This document shows positions 22,251 through 34,886 of a DNA stretch of 64,000 nucleotides, piece by piece (within the stretch, counting starts at the first letter, position 1; every line of letters begins with the position of its first letter). Below the pieces are notes generated by a model. It searched no databases and was not told where the DNA came from. It saw nothing but the letters and a program-made list of their open reading frames with translations. Made by a program: the position numbers and the translations under genes. The stretch is from Aegilops tauschii subsp. strangulata (taxonomy: Eukaryota; Streptophyta; Magnoliopsida; Poales; Poaceae). The stretch spans positions 374,091,054 to 374,155,053 of the forward strand of contig NC_053041.3 of assembly GCF_002575655.3 (NCBI RefSeq). Reading direction: 5' to 3'.

Positions 22251-23330
22251 CTACTCCTTATCTATGCCATCCATCAGGCTGTCTATTTTACAGTCCTACT
22301 GTGAAAATTTGGTGGCTATCTTTACTTGGTCATACGCCAAGCTAACCGGAATTTCTTGCCCGTCTGGTCCCTAAGGTCCGACCCTGGTCTGGTATACCGC
22401 GTTTTCACCATGGCCTAGGCCTCTCGTGCACCCTCTCGACATGCCGATGCCTTCCACAGCTCGAAGCAAAGACGAGCTCTTTTGAATAGCTCCGCGAGCT
22501 CCCCCATTAGTCCTAGAGGATACTCGGATGGCCATAACGCCTTAGCCATACTCCTCATCGCCTTCCGAGCTCGCTCATGCACCTTGGATAACTCTGGCAG
22601 CAGGTCGCCTTGAAATCCGGACACTTCTCCTTCAGGCCGCCCCGTCAATAAACCTACAGGAACAATCTCGTAAAACAACAATTTCCATCAAGGGGCCATA
22701 TGAAAGACAAGTTAAAAGGGCATACTAAATATGCCGCCTTTCAGCTTTCTGTTTTCCTTCAAGGCATCCGTCAGTTGGGCTCTTACGTCCTTCAGTTCCT
22801 CGGCTTGCTGGATGTTGGTATCCTGTAGTTTGTTTTTCTCATTGATGGTCCGTGTCAAAACACGTTGACCAGCGGCTTCTTGCCCTTCGGCATGTTCTTT
22901 GGCCGCCTCAGCAGCCTTTAGCTTCTCCTCCAACTGATTTACCGACCCTGCCACTGTTAAACAATGCATATTTAAAGATCATTGTTGCCACAGAATCATA
23001 CTTTCCGGCAACGGTTATACTTACCATTCGATGCCTTCTGGGATTTCTTCAAATCTTCCAGTTTGGTGGTGGCAATAGCTAGCTTGGTCTGAAATTCTCC
23101 AAGTTCCTGAGACAACATGTTGTTCTTCTCCGTGAGTACCTGATTATACAACGATCCTTAAATCAGTTGCGCCAACTGCTTCAACTCTCGGGGGCTACTG
23201 GCACATGATTATTCAATCTACACAAAGCCTTTACCCGCATATCCTTTGAAAGCTGGTGTGTAGCTCCAGCAAGTCCATCCCGAGCAGCCCGAATATATGC
23301 ATTTGCAGATCTGAGGGCGTTAAACGCCTC
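22251..23330 (-). pseudogene. A1 antisense ORF, C-terminal exons with introns
   Basis: Antisense to A1. Exon pieces from right to left: SEAFNALRSANAYIRAARDG..LSKDMR; VLTEKNNMLSQELGEFQTKL..KKSQKASNG; VAGSVNQLEEKLKAAEAAKE..NRKLKGG; GLLTGRPEGEVSGFQGDLLP..ASACREGAREA; then, after a stop and a frameshift, IPVSLAYDQVKIATKFSQ and a stop at 22251. The middle pieces have heptad spacing typical of a coiled coil. Breaks coincide with splice signals: donor ATG|GTAAG at 23024 with acceptor AACAG| at 22954 (a 71-base intron), acceptor AATCAG| before VLTEKN, acceptor CCTGTAG| before GLLTG. It is the tail of the 'putative gypsy type transposon' protein; the head lies beyond the WHAM-like insertion and is not in the window. 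Confidence 0.72.
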
Positions 23331-24740
23331 TGATAACCCACAAGTATAGGGGATCACAACAGTTTTCAAGGGTAAAGTATTTAACCCAAATTTATAGATT
23401 CGACACAAGGGGAGCCAAAGAATATTTGAAGGTATTAGCAGCTGAGTTGTCAATTCAACCACACTTGGAGATTAATTATCTGCAACAAAGTGATCAGTAG
23501 CAAAGTAGTTTGATAGTTTTGATAGTAGTGACAACAGCAACGGTAACAGTAACAGTGATAGCAGTAATTTGTACAAGTGTAACCGTGATAATAGCAGTAG
23601 CAACGCAGCAAGATCAATATAAATAAATTCGTAGGCATTGGATCGGTGACTTGTTGGATGATATTCATCATGCAACAGTTATAACCTAGGGCGATATGGC
23701 ACTAGTTCCAGTTCATCGATATAATGTAGGCATGTATTCCGTAGATAGTCATACATGCTTTATTAAAAGAACTTGCATGACATCTTTTGTCCTACCCTCC
23801 CGTGGGAGCGGGGTCCATATTGGAAACTAAGGGATATTAAGGCCTCCTTTTAATAGAGAATCGGAAGAAAGCATTAACACATAGTGAATACATGAACACC
23901 TCAAACTACGGTCATCACCGAGAGTGGGCCCGGTTGTTGTCGCTCCGGGGTTGTCGGTTCATAACACGTAGTAGGTGACTATAACTTGCAAGATCGGATC
24001 TAAAACATGGATATAATGATGAATTCATAAATGATTCAGATCTGAGTTCATGGCACCCGGGCCCAAAGTGACAAGCATTAAGCATAGCAAAGTCATAGCA
24101 ACATCAATCTAGGAACATAGTGGATACTAGGGATCAAGCCCTAACAAAACTAACTCGATTACATGATGAATCTCATCCAACTCCTCGCCGACCAGCGAGC
24201 CTACGAAGGAATTACTCACTCCCGGTGGGGAGCATCATGGAATTGGCGATGAGATTGGTTGGTGATGACGAAGAACGAAGATCCCCCTCTTCGGAGCCCC
24301 AAACGGACTCTAGGTCTGCCCTCCCGAGGAAGAACAAGGCTTGGCGGCGGCTCCGTCTCGTGGATCGCGATAATTCTTTCTCCCTGATTTTTTATGGAAA
24401 TATGTGATTTTACAGTATCAGGGGGTCGTCAGCGGGGCCACCAGGTGGGTACAACCCACCTGGGTGCGCCAGGAGAGGGGGGCGCGCCCTGCTGGGTTGT
24501 GGCCACCCAGGGGGCCCCCTCTGGTGGGTCTAGGCTCCAAAAATTCTTATTATTGATATAAAAAATCCTCGCAAAGTTTCGTTCCATTCCGAGAACTTTC
24601 ATTGCTGCACAACAACAACACCATGGTAGTTCTGCTGAAAACAGCGTCAGTCTGGGGTTAGTTTCATCCAAATCATGCAAATTAGAGTCCAAAATAAGAG
24701 GAAAAGCGTGAGAAAAAGTAGATATGTTGGATACGTATCA
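23331..24740 (-). repeat. 3' LTR of the WHAM-like element
   Basis: On the minus strand it runs from TGATACGTATCC (24740) to TATACTTGTGGGTTATCA (23331), 1410 bases. A GC-rich block with GGCGCGCC (about 24436-24515) lies in the front part. The 3' quarter (23515-23610) is a degenerate trinucleotide run (GTAGCAACG-like), probably a decayed microsatellite. Confidence 0.85.
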
Positions 24741-25676
24741 ACTCCCCCAAGCTTAAACCGTTGCTTGTCCTCAAGCAATTCAGTTGATAAACGAATTTTA
24801 TGAACTCTTTTGCTCTTGTTTGCATAAATAAGCTTAAACAGCACCCGGGTTTTCAGCCTGCATTATAACTAAGCATGTCAACAATAACTCTTAAATATTA
24901 TAATGTCTCATATCAATGACATAATTAGCTAGCGAGCAATAATAAAATATCTCAAACAGCAACACATTCTCAAAACAATCATGACATAATATGACAATAG
25001 TGGTATCTCGCTAGCCCTTTCTGAGACCGCAAAACATAAATGCAGAGCACCTCCAAAATTCAAGCAGCGACTAAACATTGTCATTCATGGTAGAAAAGAT
25101 CTAGTCGTGATCCATCCAACATTAGCTACACACAATGCATAAATCATGACAGCTATGCTCTACTCAGTTTCTGGTGCTTGTTTTTAGAAGGTGGTGACAC
25201 AACATAAAAGTAAATAGAAAGTCCCTTCGCAGAGGGAAGCAGTGATTTGTAGAGGTCCCAGAGCTCGGTTTTTAAAATAGAGATAAATGATATCTTGAGA
25301 CATGCACCCTTCTTATTCACTTCACGACCATCAGTTATCAACATCTTCCATGCTAAGCACGCTAGTGGCGGTTCCCAAGCGGAAAGTAAAGGTTTTGACT
25401 CCATTGGGAGTTTTTGTTTGATTATTCAAGAGATGAACTCTTTTTCATGTTTGCAATTTGGGACCGGGCATCCCTATTACCGCCCATTTCCTCGTGCGAT
25501 GGCGAGTGAATAAACACTCGACCTGAGGATAACCCGCTTAGCACGGAAGATATCGACCACCACCAGTCGATCCATGAACGATCGAGGCACACAAAACGGA
25601 TAATTTTTAGAAGTTTTTAGAGGTGGCACATGCAAATTTACTTAGGACGGCAGGGTAATACCGTATATAGGTAGGT
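24741..25676 (-). other. Polypurine tract and noncoding 3' internal part of the WHAM-like element
   Basis: ACTCCCCCAAGCTTAAACC at 24741-24759 is the complement of GGTTTAAGCTTGGGGGAGT, the polypurine tract beside the LTR. The remainder has no convincing ORF; it is the noncoding domain typical upstream of Athila 3' LTRs. Confidence 0.7.
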
Positions 25677-28600
25677 TGTAACACCCCGGATGTAACTTTC
25701 CATATTTGTAACTCCAACTCTTGCCATTTTCGGCTATGTGTTATGACATTCCCTTCGTGGTCGGGTTTTGTTTTTCGTTTTGCATTTTTTTCATGTCATG
25801 CATCTCATATCATGTCATCATGTGCATCTCATTTGCATACGTGTTCGTCTCATGCATCCGAGCATTTTCCCCGTTGTTCGTTTTGCAATCCGGCACTCCC
25901 ACATGCACCGGCACACCCCTCTTGTTTCTTTTCGTGAGCGGGTGTTAAACGTTCTCGGAATGGACCGAGGTTTGCCAAGTGGCCTTGGTATACCACCGGT
26001 AGACCACCTGTCAAGTTTCGTTCCATTTGGAGGTCATTTGATGCTCCAACGGTTAACCGGGTAACCGCAAAGTCCTTTTGTGTGTTGCAGCAAAACCCCC
26101 CTCCAAACAACCCAAAACCCATCTAAGTCACCTCCATTTCTCGGTCGTTCGATCACGATCGTGTGGGCGAAAACTACACTCCATTTGGAGTCTCCTAGCT
26201 CCCTCTACCTATAAAAACACCTCCCCTCCGAAATTCGCGGTGCAACCCTAGTCCTCTTCCCCTCTCCGCAGCCGGACGCGTCCGCCGCCACCGGACACAT
26301 CGCCGCCGCCGCCCGCAGCCTACCAGAGGGCGCCACGTGGCGGGCCCATACGCCGCGCCGCCGCCGGCCCGCGAGCCCGCGTCTGGCCCGCGGAGCCCGA
26401 GCCGCCGCCGCCCCGCGCGCGCCTCTTCCTCCAGCGCGCCCGCGCGCCGCCGCCGTCCTCCGCCGCCATCCTCCGGCCGCCTCCGCCGGCCCCCGTGCTA
26501 CTCCAGCGACCACGCCGCCGCCTCGCACCGCTGCCCTCGCCGCCGCCCGTTGCCGCGCCCCGCACCCCGAGCTCCTCCGCCGAGCCCCGCCTCCGGCCGC
26601 TCCTCTCCCTCGCCGTCTCCCTCCTCTCCACGCCGGCCGTCGCCTCTGCTCCGGCGAGCCTCGGCCGCACCCGATCCGATCTGAGACGGTTGACTTTTTC
26701 TCCCCCCCCAAAATTCTCCAAGTCCCGTGGATTTTTACATTATATGCTCCGGTTCATCGCATCATAACTCTCTGCATACTGCTCCGTTTTGCGTGCATGA
26801 TATATCGAAATGTTCGTCTCTAGATGCTCTTCATTTTGTTCCTTTATGCCATGTTTATTTGAGTCCATATTGATGCCCAAATCTCTGGTGCAAGAGTGCT
26901 ATATGCTGTTACCTGCTGTTACTTATCAGAACGTGGTGATTTGTTATTTTTGTTGCAATTGATGTGTGCACCTTATGAGTAGGAGCTCTACATGTGTATT
27001 TATGTATGCCATGCCATCTTTACAGAGGTGTATGCCATGTATTTTTGTGATCTCTGTGGTGACTAGCACAAGCATGCAAACTAGGCTTTGTGATGTTTCT
27101 GATATCAGGGACTTAGTATTTTCAGTCTGTTACTGCTGTTATTTTATTGCTATGTATCCTTGTGGCTACAGTGAGATCCATGCTTCTTCTGGGAATGTTC
27201 AGTAAGAATGTTTTGTAGATATAGTTGTGCTCTACCATCCATTCCCCCTTTTACAATTATGGAGTGCCATAGCATGTCTTAATCTTGCTCTACTTTTGCT
27301 ACAAAATATTCCTGGCAGATTGTTAACATGATATTCAATTTTGCCAAGGTTGTTGTAGTTGTTTCATACATGCTATGAACTTGCTCTTGCCATGGTTCGC
27401 TTCATAAACATGTCATCTTGCTGTAGGTATGCTTTTTTTTGTCATGCATTGCTTTGTGGTGAGTGAATCAAGCTCACCAAGATGCCTTCATAATACTGTT
27501 TCTGCCATGCTCTGTTTTCTGCCAAGTCTGAAACCTGTTAACGAAACTTGCTATTACATGGTTGCCATCATATCTTCTGATCCTTTTTGGCTCATGTTCA
27601 GTAAGGGTCTGTTGTTCTATGCATTTTTTAGATTTATTCCATGCCTTGTTTTGCTATGTTAAGTTCATGTAGCATATTTTTAGCTTGCTCTGAACGTTGC
27701 TACCTGATGCTGTTTCAGCCATGTCCAGTAATTTCACCAAGTCTGTGAACCTGATATCTTTTGCACTTTTGCCATGCTTGTTTGAACCTGTTATGTTGTG
27801 ATCTAGCCGTAGCTCAGTGTTCATCTTTTGTCAAGCATCTCCTGTAGATTACTTCCATATGCTTTGTTGCTACGTTGGGGTGCTGTAGCATAGTTACTTG
27901 TTACATTCTAAGTGCTATCATGCTGTTAATCGCAGCATCGTGTCATTCTTGTTTTGCTTGCCATTTGCAAACCGTGCATCCGTTTCCGGTGATCTTTATA
28001 TCGATTTCGACCGAAATCATCTCATCTTTCAAGTGGCATATTTGGTTTTCCAAGTTACTACCTTGTTCACCCTTTTTCTTCCGGAGCACGCATATGCATC
28101 GCATACCACATCTCGCGTATCATACATGTTTTGCATCATGTTGCTTGTGCATTTTCCGTGATTGATTGTGGTTCCTGTGCTTGTGTTCTTGTTGTGGGTA
28201 GAGCCGGGAGACAAGTTCGTGAACGAGGAACCTGTTGAGTACGCTTACGAGGATCAAGCTTTCGACAACTCTGAGAACCTTGCAGGCAAGATGACCATAC
28301 CCTCGAAATCACTTCTATCTTTGCTTTGCTAGTTGTTCGTTCTATTGCTATGCTGCGCTACCCACCACTTGCTATATCATGCCTCCCATATTGCCATGGC
28401 AAGCCTCTAACCATCTTTCCCTAGCAAACCGTTGTTTGGCTAAGTTACCGCTTTTGCTCAGCCCTCTTATAGCGTTGCTAGTTGCAGGTGAAGTTGAAGT
28501 TGGTTCTATGTTGGAACATGGATATTTTTGGAATATCACAATATCTCTTATTTAATTAATGCATCTATATATTTTGGTAAAGGGTGGAAGGCTCGGCCTT

Positions 28601-29885
28601 ATGCCTGGTGTTTTGTTCCACTCTTGCCGCCCTAGTTTCCGTCATACCGGTATTATGTTCCTTGAGTTTGCGTTCCTTACGCGGTTGGGTGATTTATGGG
28701 ACCCCCTTGACAGTTCGCCTTGAATAAAACTCCTCCAGCAAGGCCCAACCTTGGTTTCACCATCTGACCACCTACCACCTACACTTCCCTTGGGTTTTCG
28801 CGAGCCCGAGGGTCATCTTTATTTAAACCCCCGGACCAGTGCTCCTTCGAGTGCTGGCCCAAACCGAGCGATGTCCGGCGCCCCCTCGGCAACCAGGGTC
28901 TATGCCAACCCGACGTCTGGCTCATCCGGTGTGCCCTGAGAACGAGATATGTGCAGCTCCTATCGGGATTTGTCGGCACATTCAGGCGGCTTTGCTGGTC
29001 TTGTTTTACCATTGTTGAAATGTCTTGTAAACTGGGATTCCGAGACTGATCGGGTCTTCCCGGGAGAAGGTTTATCCTTCATTGACCGTGAGAGCTTATA
29101 ATGGGCTAAGTTGGGACACCCCTGCAAGGTATTATCTTTCGAAAGTCGTGCCCGCGGTTATGAGGCATATGGGAATTTGTTAATGTCCGGTTGTAGAGAA
29201 CTTGTCACTTGACTTCATTAAAATACATCAACCGTGTGTGTAGCCGTGATGGTCTCTTCTCGGCGGAGTCCGGGAAGTGAACACGGTTTGAGTTATGCAT
29301 GAACGTAAGTAGTTTCAGGATCACTTCTTGATCATTTCTAGCTTCGCGATCGTTGCGTTGCTTCTCTTCTCGCTCTCTTTTGCGTATGTTAGCCACCATA
29401 TATGCTTAGTGCCTGCTGCAGCTCCACCTCATTACACCATCCTTTCCTATAAGCTTAAATAGTCTTGATCTCGCGGGTGTGAGATTGCTGAGTCCTCGTG
29501 ACTCACAGATTCTACCAAAACAGTTGTAGGTGCCGACGATGCCAGTGCAGATGACGCAACCGAGCTCAAGTGGGAGTTCGACGAGGAACGTGGTTGTTAC
29601 TATGTTTCTTTTCCTGATGATCAGTAGTGGAGCCCAGTTGGGATGATCGGGGATCTAGCATTTGGGGTTATCTTATTTTCATTTGGATTTGACCGTACGG
29701 ATGATGTATGAATTATTTATGTATTGTGTGAAGTGGCGATTGTAAGCCAACTCTCGTTATCCCATTCTTGTTCATTACATGGGATTGTGTGAAGATGACC
29801 CTTCTTGCGACAAAACCACAATGCGGTTATGCCTCTAAGTCGTGCCTCGACACGTGGGAGATATAGCCGCATCGTGGGCGTTACA
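25677..29885 (+). repeat. 5' LTR, 4209 bases
   Basis: Starts TGTAACACCCCGGATGTAAC and ends CATCGTGGGCGTTACA; TGTAAC/GTTACA is a perfect 6-base inverted repeat. TATAAAA is at 26210-26216. From about 26235 to 26690 the sequence is very GC-rich and consequently open in several frames on both strands; I do not regard these ORFs as genes. From 26750 to 28200 it is T-rich with many short repeats of ATGCC/TTGCT. Confidence 0.85.
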
Positions 29886-29901
29886 AGTTGGTAATCAGAG
29901 C
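29886..29901 (+). other. Primer-binding site, tRNA-Met type
   Basis: AGTTGGTAATCAGAGCC follows the LTR end. Apart from one inserted A it matches TGGTATCAGAGC, the complement of the 3' end of initiator tRNA-Met used by many plant retrotransposons. Confidence 0.8.
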
Positions 29902-32900
29902 CATCCCCGACTTAGGAGCCCCCTGCTTGATCGAATCCCTGGCGTTGTTGAGTCTAGAACAAAAATGTTTTGAGTCTTAGGATTATATATATCGGAGAGT
30001 AGGATTCTTTTTACTCCTCAGTCCCTTCGTCGCTCTGGTGAGGCCTTCTGACGTAGAAGTTTTGACTCTTCTCTCCTCAAATTTCACTAATTTTTTTTAG
30101 GATCACGCGGGTATCTTGGAATCGTTCCGATGGTTTTGTGATGAGAACATTGTTCTTGGTGCCTCCTGACATTTAGGGGTTGTGGCAGTGTCCCGGGGAG
30201 TTGAGCTCCGAGGTGTTGTCGTCACAATTTTATCGTTGCAGTTCTGGAATACCTGAGTTTCGCCGACATCGAAAGTCTCTTTTATGCAGTTGTTGGTGAC
30301 ATCACCTTGACGCCACCCAGTACTGGGGCGGGAGTTCGGGAGTATTGCCATAACTCGTATAACGGATGCTTTTCGAAGGTTGAGGTACATGATTTCCGAA
30401 GGTTTCTTGGTTATGTGTTGAAGGATGGATACAGCTGGATCTAGGTATTGTTAGTTTGGGTGAGATATATTGTGTCCCCTGTATCCCCAACACCAGATTG
30501 CATAACCAGAAAGTTTCGGGAGTTTATAAGTGGGAATGCAAGTAGCTCTTAGGATATCTTTCCGACAGATGCATGATATGAGATTGGGGTTCGACGTCTA
30601 GTGGTCCGCCTTTCCACGGTTGGTTTTACAGTGGTCTCGTAGTGTCTTAAAGAGTCCTTGGCTATGCCGACTCGGGGATGCTTCGTATGTCATGTGCACT
30701 GCCTTGTACATGATGGTGATGTACGATCGAGCCCGTGTGGGCCCCACCACAAAAACTTCGGACGAAATCTCTATCATATGTTTGTTCCGGCTTATTCTGC
30801 AAGCCAAATCCTTTGTTTTTGTTTTGTTTTGTGGTATTCGAGTTGCTTCAATGCCAAGTGTTGATTCCATACCTTATCCTAAGCGGTGTTCTCATATTCC
30901 TATGTGGATACTAATCATTCTTGACCATCGAGATTGCCATCTTAATTCTATTTCCAACTGGTGCGTTCCTCTTCAAGATGATCCCATCATTCTCCCCATC
31001 CACAAGATCAATTCTAAGTTTTCTCAATGATGTATGTTTCATTCATCCCAAGTTGCCTTTGTTTTCCCGCCCTCCCACCCTTTTCTACAAGGACTCGGAT
31101 TTCTTAATCAAGTATCCTTTTATTGATAGGAAGTTTCTTCATTCTTTTCCTTTAATGTTTTTTATCTGGTGATTTCTCATGAATATACTAAGGGAGCTTC
31201 AAGTTCATCATTCTTCGTTCTTTTTTCTTCTCATGTCGGTGCATCTCTTAATCATCCACCTCTTGCTATTCATGTTCTCTGGAGTGCTGAAGATATCTCA
31301 GAAGATTTGCATTTCCATTCCCAATCCGTTCAAGCTATCTCGAGGTTGTTATCTCTTTTGAGCCATTTAATTCAACCGGCGCAATCTTTCTTTTAATCAT
31401 TCAATGGTGTATCTTTTGAGTGGGCCCTAACCCACAGGTCTTTTCCTAGGATCTTACCTGACTCTTCTAATTTATCCAGAGCGATTCTCAAATTCTTTCA
31501 AAGTTTGACGTAAGAATGGGTTATCATCAGTCATATGTCTTTCTCCAAGATCTTTCAAATTCTTTTCATCGTTGGTTCAACCTTTCCAATTTTCATTCCG
31601 GAGTGCCTCAGCAATTCATGGTGGTGTTTCTCGTCATCATTCTCAACATTTGAAGACCGAAGAAGAGTTCCTCTTCAATCTAATCCGTTCTCTCAAAGAT
31701 GTGTGGTTCTAACTTGTTGCCGTCCTCTCATAATTGTTTTCGATTGTGAGAATTCTTTTCACCCATCCGGAGCATTTCAGGAGTCTTTTCAGTTTGATTC
31801 TCCGGAGCTCATCATCTCAGAATTATTCATGCAAGCTTTCAGCTCTCGTTCTCCAAATCATACCGGTGCATCATTCAAGTATTATCTAATCAGCTCGGGA
31901 TCTCCGTGTTCACTTGTATCTAAATTATCTCAAGTATCTTCGTTCATTTTCTAATTCTTCCCGATGTTTCTTTATCTTTTCTTCGTTCATTTTCAATTCT
32001 TACAGTGGTTCGTTCAAGATTTCTATTCATTCGTTATCATATCAATTCATTCCTTGTTTCCAAATCCTACCGGTGGTCCCATCAAGACCTTCCCAAGTTT
32101 GCGCCATATCTATCTTAATCCTTTCTACGAGAATAAGTAGTATGACAAATCCATTGCTTGTCATCAATTTAATTGCTGAAGGATGAGCATAATGTAATTC
32201 TTATTCTTGTTTCATCGAGTAAATTCAATTCCTTATTCCGGAGGTTCATCAAAATTCTTGATTTCATTTGTTCATCTTTCTTTCCGGAGTTCCAAGTTTT
32301 CTCGGGTATATCATTTCAAAGCTTCATCTTATCACTGCAAGGCTTCACCTGGTGTTTTCAACTTCTCTTTCCTTATATCATCCTTTTATTATCGGAGTTC
32401 TTCATGGAGGCTCTACATGATGGTTCATCAAGGATTTAATTCCTTCTCGAAGTGTTCTCAAGATTCTTGTTGGAAGAGCTCAAATATTTTTCTTCCTGCA
32501 TTCCAAAGTGCAATTCTTTCTCTCTTATCTTTTGAGGTGGTGTTATGTCATTCTTGATAAATTTCTTCATGTTTCATGATTCATAAGTTATCAAGAATGA
32601 GATATTTAAACCCATCGTTTCTTCATTGGAGTTATCTTGGGTTATATTTCACCTAAAGCCTTCCCTAAGGAATGTTGCTATTGTGGTGCTCATCAATGAT
32701 CCAAGTTTTCTCCTATCCTCTGGGCGAGAGAAGTTTTCATCTCTTCGTTGATCTCAAGCAAGCAATTGTTTTTGTTAGTGGCACAATTTCACCTCAAGTT
32801 TTGAGATATCTCCATAAGCCCACGAAGATCATATCCTTTCTTTGTTGATTTTTCAACAACTCCGTTCTTCTCCGTTCTTTTCATTGCATTCTTTCATTTC

Positions 32901-33150
32901 TACCGGAGGCATTGTGATATCGCTCTCTTCGACCCATCTTCTCGTTTTGTCAAGATCATCTTCTTTCCTTGCTTTTCCATTTAACCGGAGTGTGGTGTCA
33001 TCTCTTCAATTTCTTTTCATCTTATCAAGTTTCCTTCTCTTTTTCAACCGGAGTGCTGTCAAAATTATGTCATTCTTGTTCCTTGGCTATCTCGTTATAT
33101 CGGTGTGGTTTCATATTCTTTTGGTTCGTTAAGCCCTTGTTTCATGTCTT
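29902..33150 (+). other. Leader of the long-LTR Gypsy with a degenerate CCGGAG repeat
   Basis: No convincing gene. From about 31500 the strand is T/C-rich and the motif (T/A)(C)CGGAG followed by T, TTCATC or GTG recurs irregularly, for example near 31602, 31760, 31802, 32238, 32283, 32395, 32903, 32986 and 33047. Neighbouring phrases (TTCATCAA, CTTTC, TCAAG) recur too. It looks like a decayed tandem array of units of tens of bases. Open frames here are composition-driven. Confidence 0.6.
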
Positions 33151-34886
33151 TCAACCCACAAGTTTTAAACCTTAATAATTGTTATCTGGTGTCTGCATTG
33201 AGCACGAACAATATATCTGTATCCTATTTATTGCGAGACGGTTATTCATTTAAATCCAAGAATAATGGTTGTTCTATTTATACTAGTAATATCTTTTATG
33301 GTCATGCACCCAATGTGAATGGTTTATTCTTGTTGAATCTTGATAGTAGTGATACACATGTCCATAATATTGATGCAAAAAAGATGCAAAGTGAATGATG
33401 ATAGTACCGCATACTTGTGGCACTGTCGCTTAGGTCATACTGATATAAAGCACATGAAGAAACTCCATACTAATGGACTTCTAGAATCACTTTACTTCGA
33501 ATCATTTGAAACATGTGAACCATGCCTCATGGGCAAGATGACTAAAACCCCGTTTTCCGGCATAATGGAGCGGACGAGTGACTTGTTGAAAATAATACAT
33601 ACCGGTGTATGTGGTCCAATGAGTGCTAAAGCACATGGTGTATATCATTAATTCCTGACCTTCACAGATGATTTGGTTAGATATGGGTATATTACTTAAT
33701 GAAACACAAGTCTGAAACATTTGAAAAGTTCAAGGAGTTTCAGAGTGAAGTAGGGAATCATCGTAACAAGAAGATAAAATTTCAACGACTTGATCGTGGA
33801 GGTGAATATCTGAGTTACGAGTTTGGATGCATTTAAGACAATGTGGAATTGTTTCATAGCTCATGCCACCTGGAACACCACGGTGTAATGGTGTGTCCAA
33901 ACGTCATAATCGTGCTCTATTAGATATCGTCTGTTATATGATGTCTATTAAAAAAATCACTATCGTTTTGGGGTCATTGATTAGAGATAGGCGGATTCGC
34001 TTTAAACACGGCACCGTCTAAATCCGTTGAAGTGATACCGTATGAATTATGGTTTGGCAAAAACCTAAGCTATCGTTTCTTAAAGTTTGGGGGTGCGACG
34101 CTTATGTCAAGAAGCTTCAACTGATAAGTTTGAACCCAAAGCGGAGAAGTGCGTCTTCATAGGATACCCTAAAGAGACAATTGGGTATACCTTCTATCAC
34201 AGATCCAAGGGCAAGATCTTTGTTGCCAACAATGGATCCTTTCTAGAGAAGGAGTTTCTCTCGAAAGAAGTGAGTGGGAGGAAGGTCGAGTTTGATGTGG
34301 TTACCAAACCTTCTGTCAAATTGGAGAGTAGCGCAACACAAAAGGATGTTCCTTTGATGCCTACACCAACTAGACATGAAGCTAATGATGATGGTCATGA
34401 AGCTTCAAATCAAGCTACTATTGAACTTTATAGGTCGACCAGGACACGTACTACCCCTGAATGGTACAATAATCCTGTCTTGGACGTCATGTTGTTGGAC
34501 AATGATGAACCTACGAACTATGTGGAAGCAATGATGAGCCTGGATTTCGACAAATGGCTACAGGCCATGGAATACGAGATAGGATCCATGTACAAAAACC
34601 AAATATGGACTTTGCTAGACTTACTCGATGACCAAAATGCCATTGAGAACAAATGGATTTTTAATAAGAAGACCCACGCTAATGGTAATGTCACCATCAT
34701 AAAGCTCAACTTGCCGCAAAAGGTTTTCGTCGAGTTCAAGGGGTTGACTACGATGAGACTTTCTCACTTGTAGTGATGCTAAAGTCTGTTAGGATTATGT
34801 TAGAAATTGCTGCATTGTTTAATTATGAAATATGGCACATGGACATCAAAACTGCATTCCTTAATGGTTTCCTTCAGGAAGAGTTG
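33151..34886 (+). pseudogene. Ty1/copia polyprotein fragment: pre-integrase, integrase, start of RT
   Basis: Order of domains is that of copia (integrase before RT). It reads LNNCYLVSALSTNNISVSYL, the GAG-pre-integrase zinc region (STAYLWHCRLGHTDIKHMKK, FETCEPCLMGKMTKTPFSG), the integrase core with TFTDDLVRYGY and DRGGEYLSYEFG, the C-terminal part (SVEVIPYELWFGK, CVFIGYPKETIGYTFYHRSK), and the front of RT (DKWLQAMEYEIGSMYKNQIW, EIWHMDIKTAFLNGFLQEEL). Multiple stops and frameshifts break it, especially at 33650-34080. It is similar to Angela/BARE-type Pol as I remember it. No LTR of this element is visible; its left border near 33150 is approximate. It is cut at 34886 by another copia element. 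Confidence 0.82.

Larger units (their letters stand above)
23331..25676 (-). mobile_element. Athila-type Gypsy (WHAM-like), 3' LTR and internal 3' end
   Basis: This element lies in minus orientation: 3' LTR 23331-24740, polypurine tract, then 936 bases of internal noncoding sequence up to 25676, where a Gypsy with a 4.2-kb LTR begins. It interrupts the antisense ORF of A1 at 23330. The rest of the element, including its 5' LTR, must lie beyond the window. The name WHAM is a guess from the LTR start (TGATACGTATCCAACATATC on the minus strand) and could be Sabrina or Derami instead. Confidence 0.7.
25677..33150 (+). mobile_element. Gypsy element with a 4.2-kb LTR: 5' LTR, PBS and leader
   Basis: A full-length 5' LTR (25677-29885) is followed by a tRNA-Met-type primer-binding site and about 3.2 kb of repetitive T/C-rich sequence without an ORF. 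At about 33150 copia polyprotein sequence begins, and no gag or pol of this element is seen. The LTR length and the GC-rich block after its TATA box resemble the chromovirus at 41926-54503, so I suspect a Tekay/Del-type chromovirus, but no coding domain proves it. Confidence 0.7.

Noticed and set aside
23515..23610. Possible coding or CRISPR-like spaced repeat
   Set aside because: It is a decayed trinucleotide run inside an LTR; no regular repeat-spacer pattern.
26205..26767. Overlapping ORFs in the 4.2-kb LTR
   Set aside because: Same GC-driven openness on both strands, no domain, no conserved copy to compare.
30620..33132. Runs of Phe/Ser/Leu-rich ORFs in the long-LTR leader that look like membrane proteins
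   Set aside because: The T/C-rich strand automatically encodes hydrophobic and Ser residues; the frames overlap and have no family resemblance.
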